Source of the DNA: Streptomyces griseus
GTDB lineage: Bacteria > Actinomycetota > Actinomycetes > Streptomycetales > Streptomycetaceae
Length of the DNA stretch: 64,000 nucleotides
NCBI RefSeq assembly: GCF_900460065.1
Contig: NZ_UAVD01000010.1
Span: 62,001-126,000, forward strand
Direction: 5' to 3'
Made by a program: the position numbers and the translations under genes. The first letter of the stretch is position 1, and every line of letters starts with the position of its first letter. Positions 63,242-64,000 of this stretch are shown here, in pieces. The notes beneath the pieces were generated by a model. The model was given only the letters and a program-made list of their open reading frames with translations. It made no database searches and was not told the origin of the DNA.

Positions 63242-64000
63242 TCATTCGCCGTGCCAGGCCCGCCACAATGCGGCGTAGGCGCCGTTCGCTGCCAGGAGTT
63301 CGTGGTGGCTGCCCAGTTCGGTGACATGGCCCTTTTCGACGACCGCGATCCGGTCGGCGTCCTCGGCGGTGTGCAGCCGGTGCGCGATGGCGATGACCGT
63401 GCGGTCCCCCAGGACGGCGGCCATGGCCCGCTCGGCGTGCCGAGCCGTGGCGGGGTCGAGCAGCGCGGTGGCCTCGTCGAGTACGAGGGTGTGCGGATTG
63501 GCGAGCACGAGCCGGGCCAGCGCCACCTGTTGGGCCTGGGCGGCCGTGAGATCGTGCCCGGTGGAGCCGACGAGGGTCTCCAGGCCGTCCGGCAGCGCCG
63601 CCGCCCAGCCGGCCGCGCCGACCACCTCCAGGGCCCGGCCCGCCTCCGCGCTGTCGGCTTCCGGCCGGGCGAGGGTGAGGTTCTCGCGGAGGGTGCCGCG
63701 GAAGATGTGGTGCTCCTGGGTGACCAGGGCGATGCGGCTGCGGAGCCCTCCCGTGCTCAACTCGACCAGCGGGACCCCGCCGACGCGGACCGCGCCGGAC
63801 CCCGGGTGGTAGATGCCCGCGAGCAGCTTGCCGAGCGTGGACTTGCCGGAGCCCGAGGGGCCGACGACCGCCAGCCGTTCGCCCGGCGCGAGGTCCAGGT
63901 CGATGCCGTGCAGGACGTCGAGTCCGGGCTCGTAGGAGTAGGTGACGGCGCTGGCGGTGAGGTCCTGGCCCGTGGGCCGGGCGCCGGTGGGCTCGCGGTC
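63242..64000 (-). CDS. ABC exporter, C-terminal ATPase part (StrV/StrW-like), truncated by the window edge
   Basis: These 253 codons are open to the right edge. The ATPase domain has Walker A 'VVGPSGSGKSTLGKLLAGI', the Q-loop in 'IALVTQEHHIFRGTLRENL', Walker B 'PHTLVLDEATALLDPATARH' and the H-loop 'VIAIAHRLHTAEDADRIAVV'. The signature, normally LSGGQ, reads LTAAQ. That predicts a degenerate composite site in a heterodimeric exporter, as in StrV/StrW, believed to export streptomycin-6-phosphate. Which partner this is cannot be told without the rest. Confidence 0.82.
   Translation of the reverse strand, partial: DREPTGARPTGQDLTASAVTYSYEPGLDVLHGIDLDLAPGERLAVVGPSGSGKSTLGKLLAGIYHPGSGAVRVGGVPLVELSTGGLRSRIALVTQEHHIFRGTLRENLTLARPEADSAEAGRALEVVGAAGWAAALPDGLETLVGSTGHDLTAAQAQQVALARLVLANPHTLVLDEATALLDPATARHAERAMAAVLGDRTVIAIAHRLHTAEDADRIAVVEKGHVTELGSHHELLAANGAYAALWRAWHGE

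Overview
The window reads as chromosomal DNA of a Streptomyces species. It has very high GC, strong third-position G/C, GTG and TTG starts, frequent ATGA/GTGA couplings, Tat-type signals, and a TTA (bldA-type) codon in a pathway regulator. Three blocks matter: an arginine biosynthesis region, a small RiPP-like locus, and most of a streptomycin-type aminocyclitol cluster.

Positions 1-8.6 kb hold housekeeping and accessory genes: a truncated sigma factor, a Tat-exported glycerophosphodiester phosphodiesterase, an acyltransferase, a TetR/MFS efflux pair, a HelR-type RNA polymerase recycling ATPase behind a rifamycin-associated element (RAE), and an aldo/keto reductase. Positions 8.7-17.3 kb carry argH, argG, an L,D-transpeptidase-like gene, and the tightly coupled argC-argJ-argB-argD-argR operon. 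Both argG and argC have good promoters overlapped by ARG-box-like sequence. Positions 17.5-26.4 kb are miscellaneous: a small secreted protein, a GPP34 protein, a HEAT protein with a MerR-HEAT regulator behind a 19-bp-spacer promoter, membrane proteins, an orphan LysR effector domain with a DUF5997 gene, a cyclophilin and a degenerate histidine phosphatase.

Positions 26.6-30.4 kb hold the least familiar object. A 122-residue precursor has a class I lanthipeptide-like leader (YDLDVRV) and four near-identical, cysteine-free 16-residue cores. After a perfect 15-bp hairpin comes a full-length LanB-type dehydratase. No LanC cyclase, protease or dedicated exporter is adjacent. I read this as a stand-alone multi-core dehydro-peptide RiPP system and do not recognise it as a described family.

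Positions 30.4-36.9 kb hold a MocR-type regulator and a divergent DMT exporter whose start codons overlap, a DUF1918 protein, a GHL10-like secreted hydrolase, a 3-hydroxyacyl-CoA dehydrogenase and a GT87-type membrane enzyme.

From about 37.2 kb to the right edge the genes follow the streptomycin (str/sts) set. Reading leftwards from the regulator they are strR, aphD, strB1-F-G-H-I-K, strS and a strT-like reductase. Rightwards come strD-E-L, then convergent strM-B2-N, then strO, stsA, stsB, divergent stsC, stsD-E-F-G and a partial ABC exporter. Together they make the aminocyclitol (StsC, StsA, StsB/StrI, StsE/StrN kinases, StrB1/StrB2 amidinotransferases, StrO phosphatase) and dTDP-dihydrostreptose (StrD/E/L/M). 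They also provide hexosamine methylation (StsG), self-resistance (AphD), and release of the 6-phosphate protecting group (StrK). Three StrR operators (GTTCGACTG-N11-CAGTCGAAC type) lie upstream of strB1, inside strR, and between stsB and stsC. Whether the product is streptomycin, 5'-hydroxystreptomycin or a relative cannot be decided here, because the rest of the cluster lies beyond the right edge.
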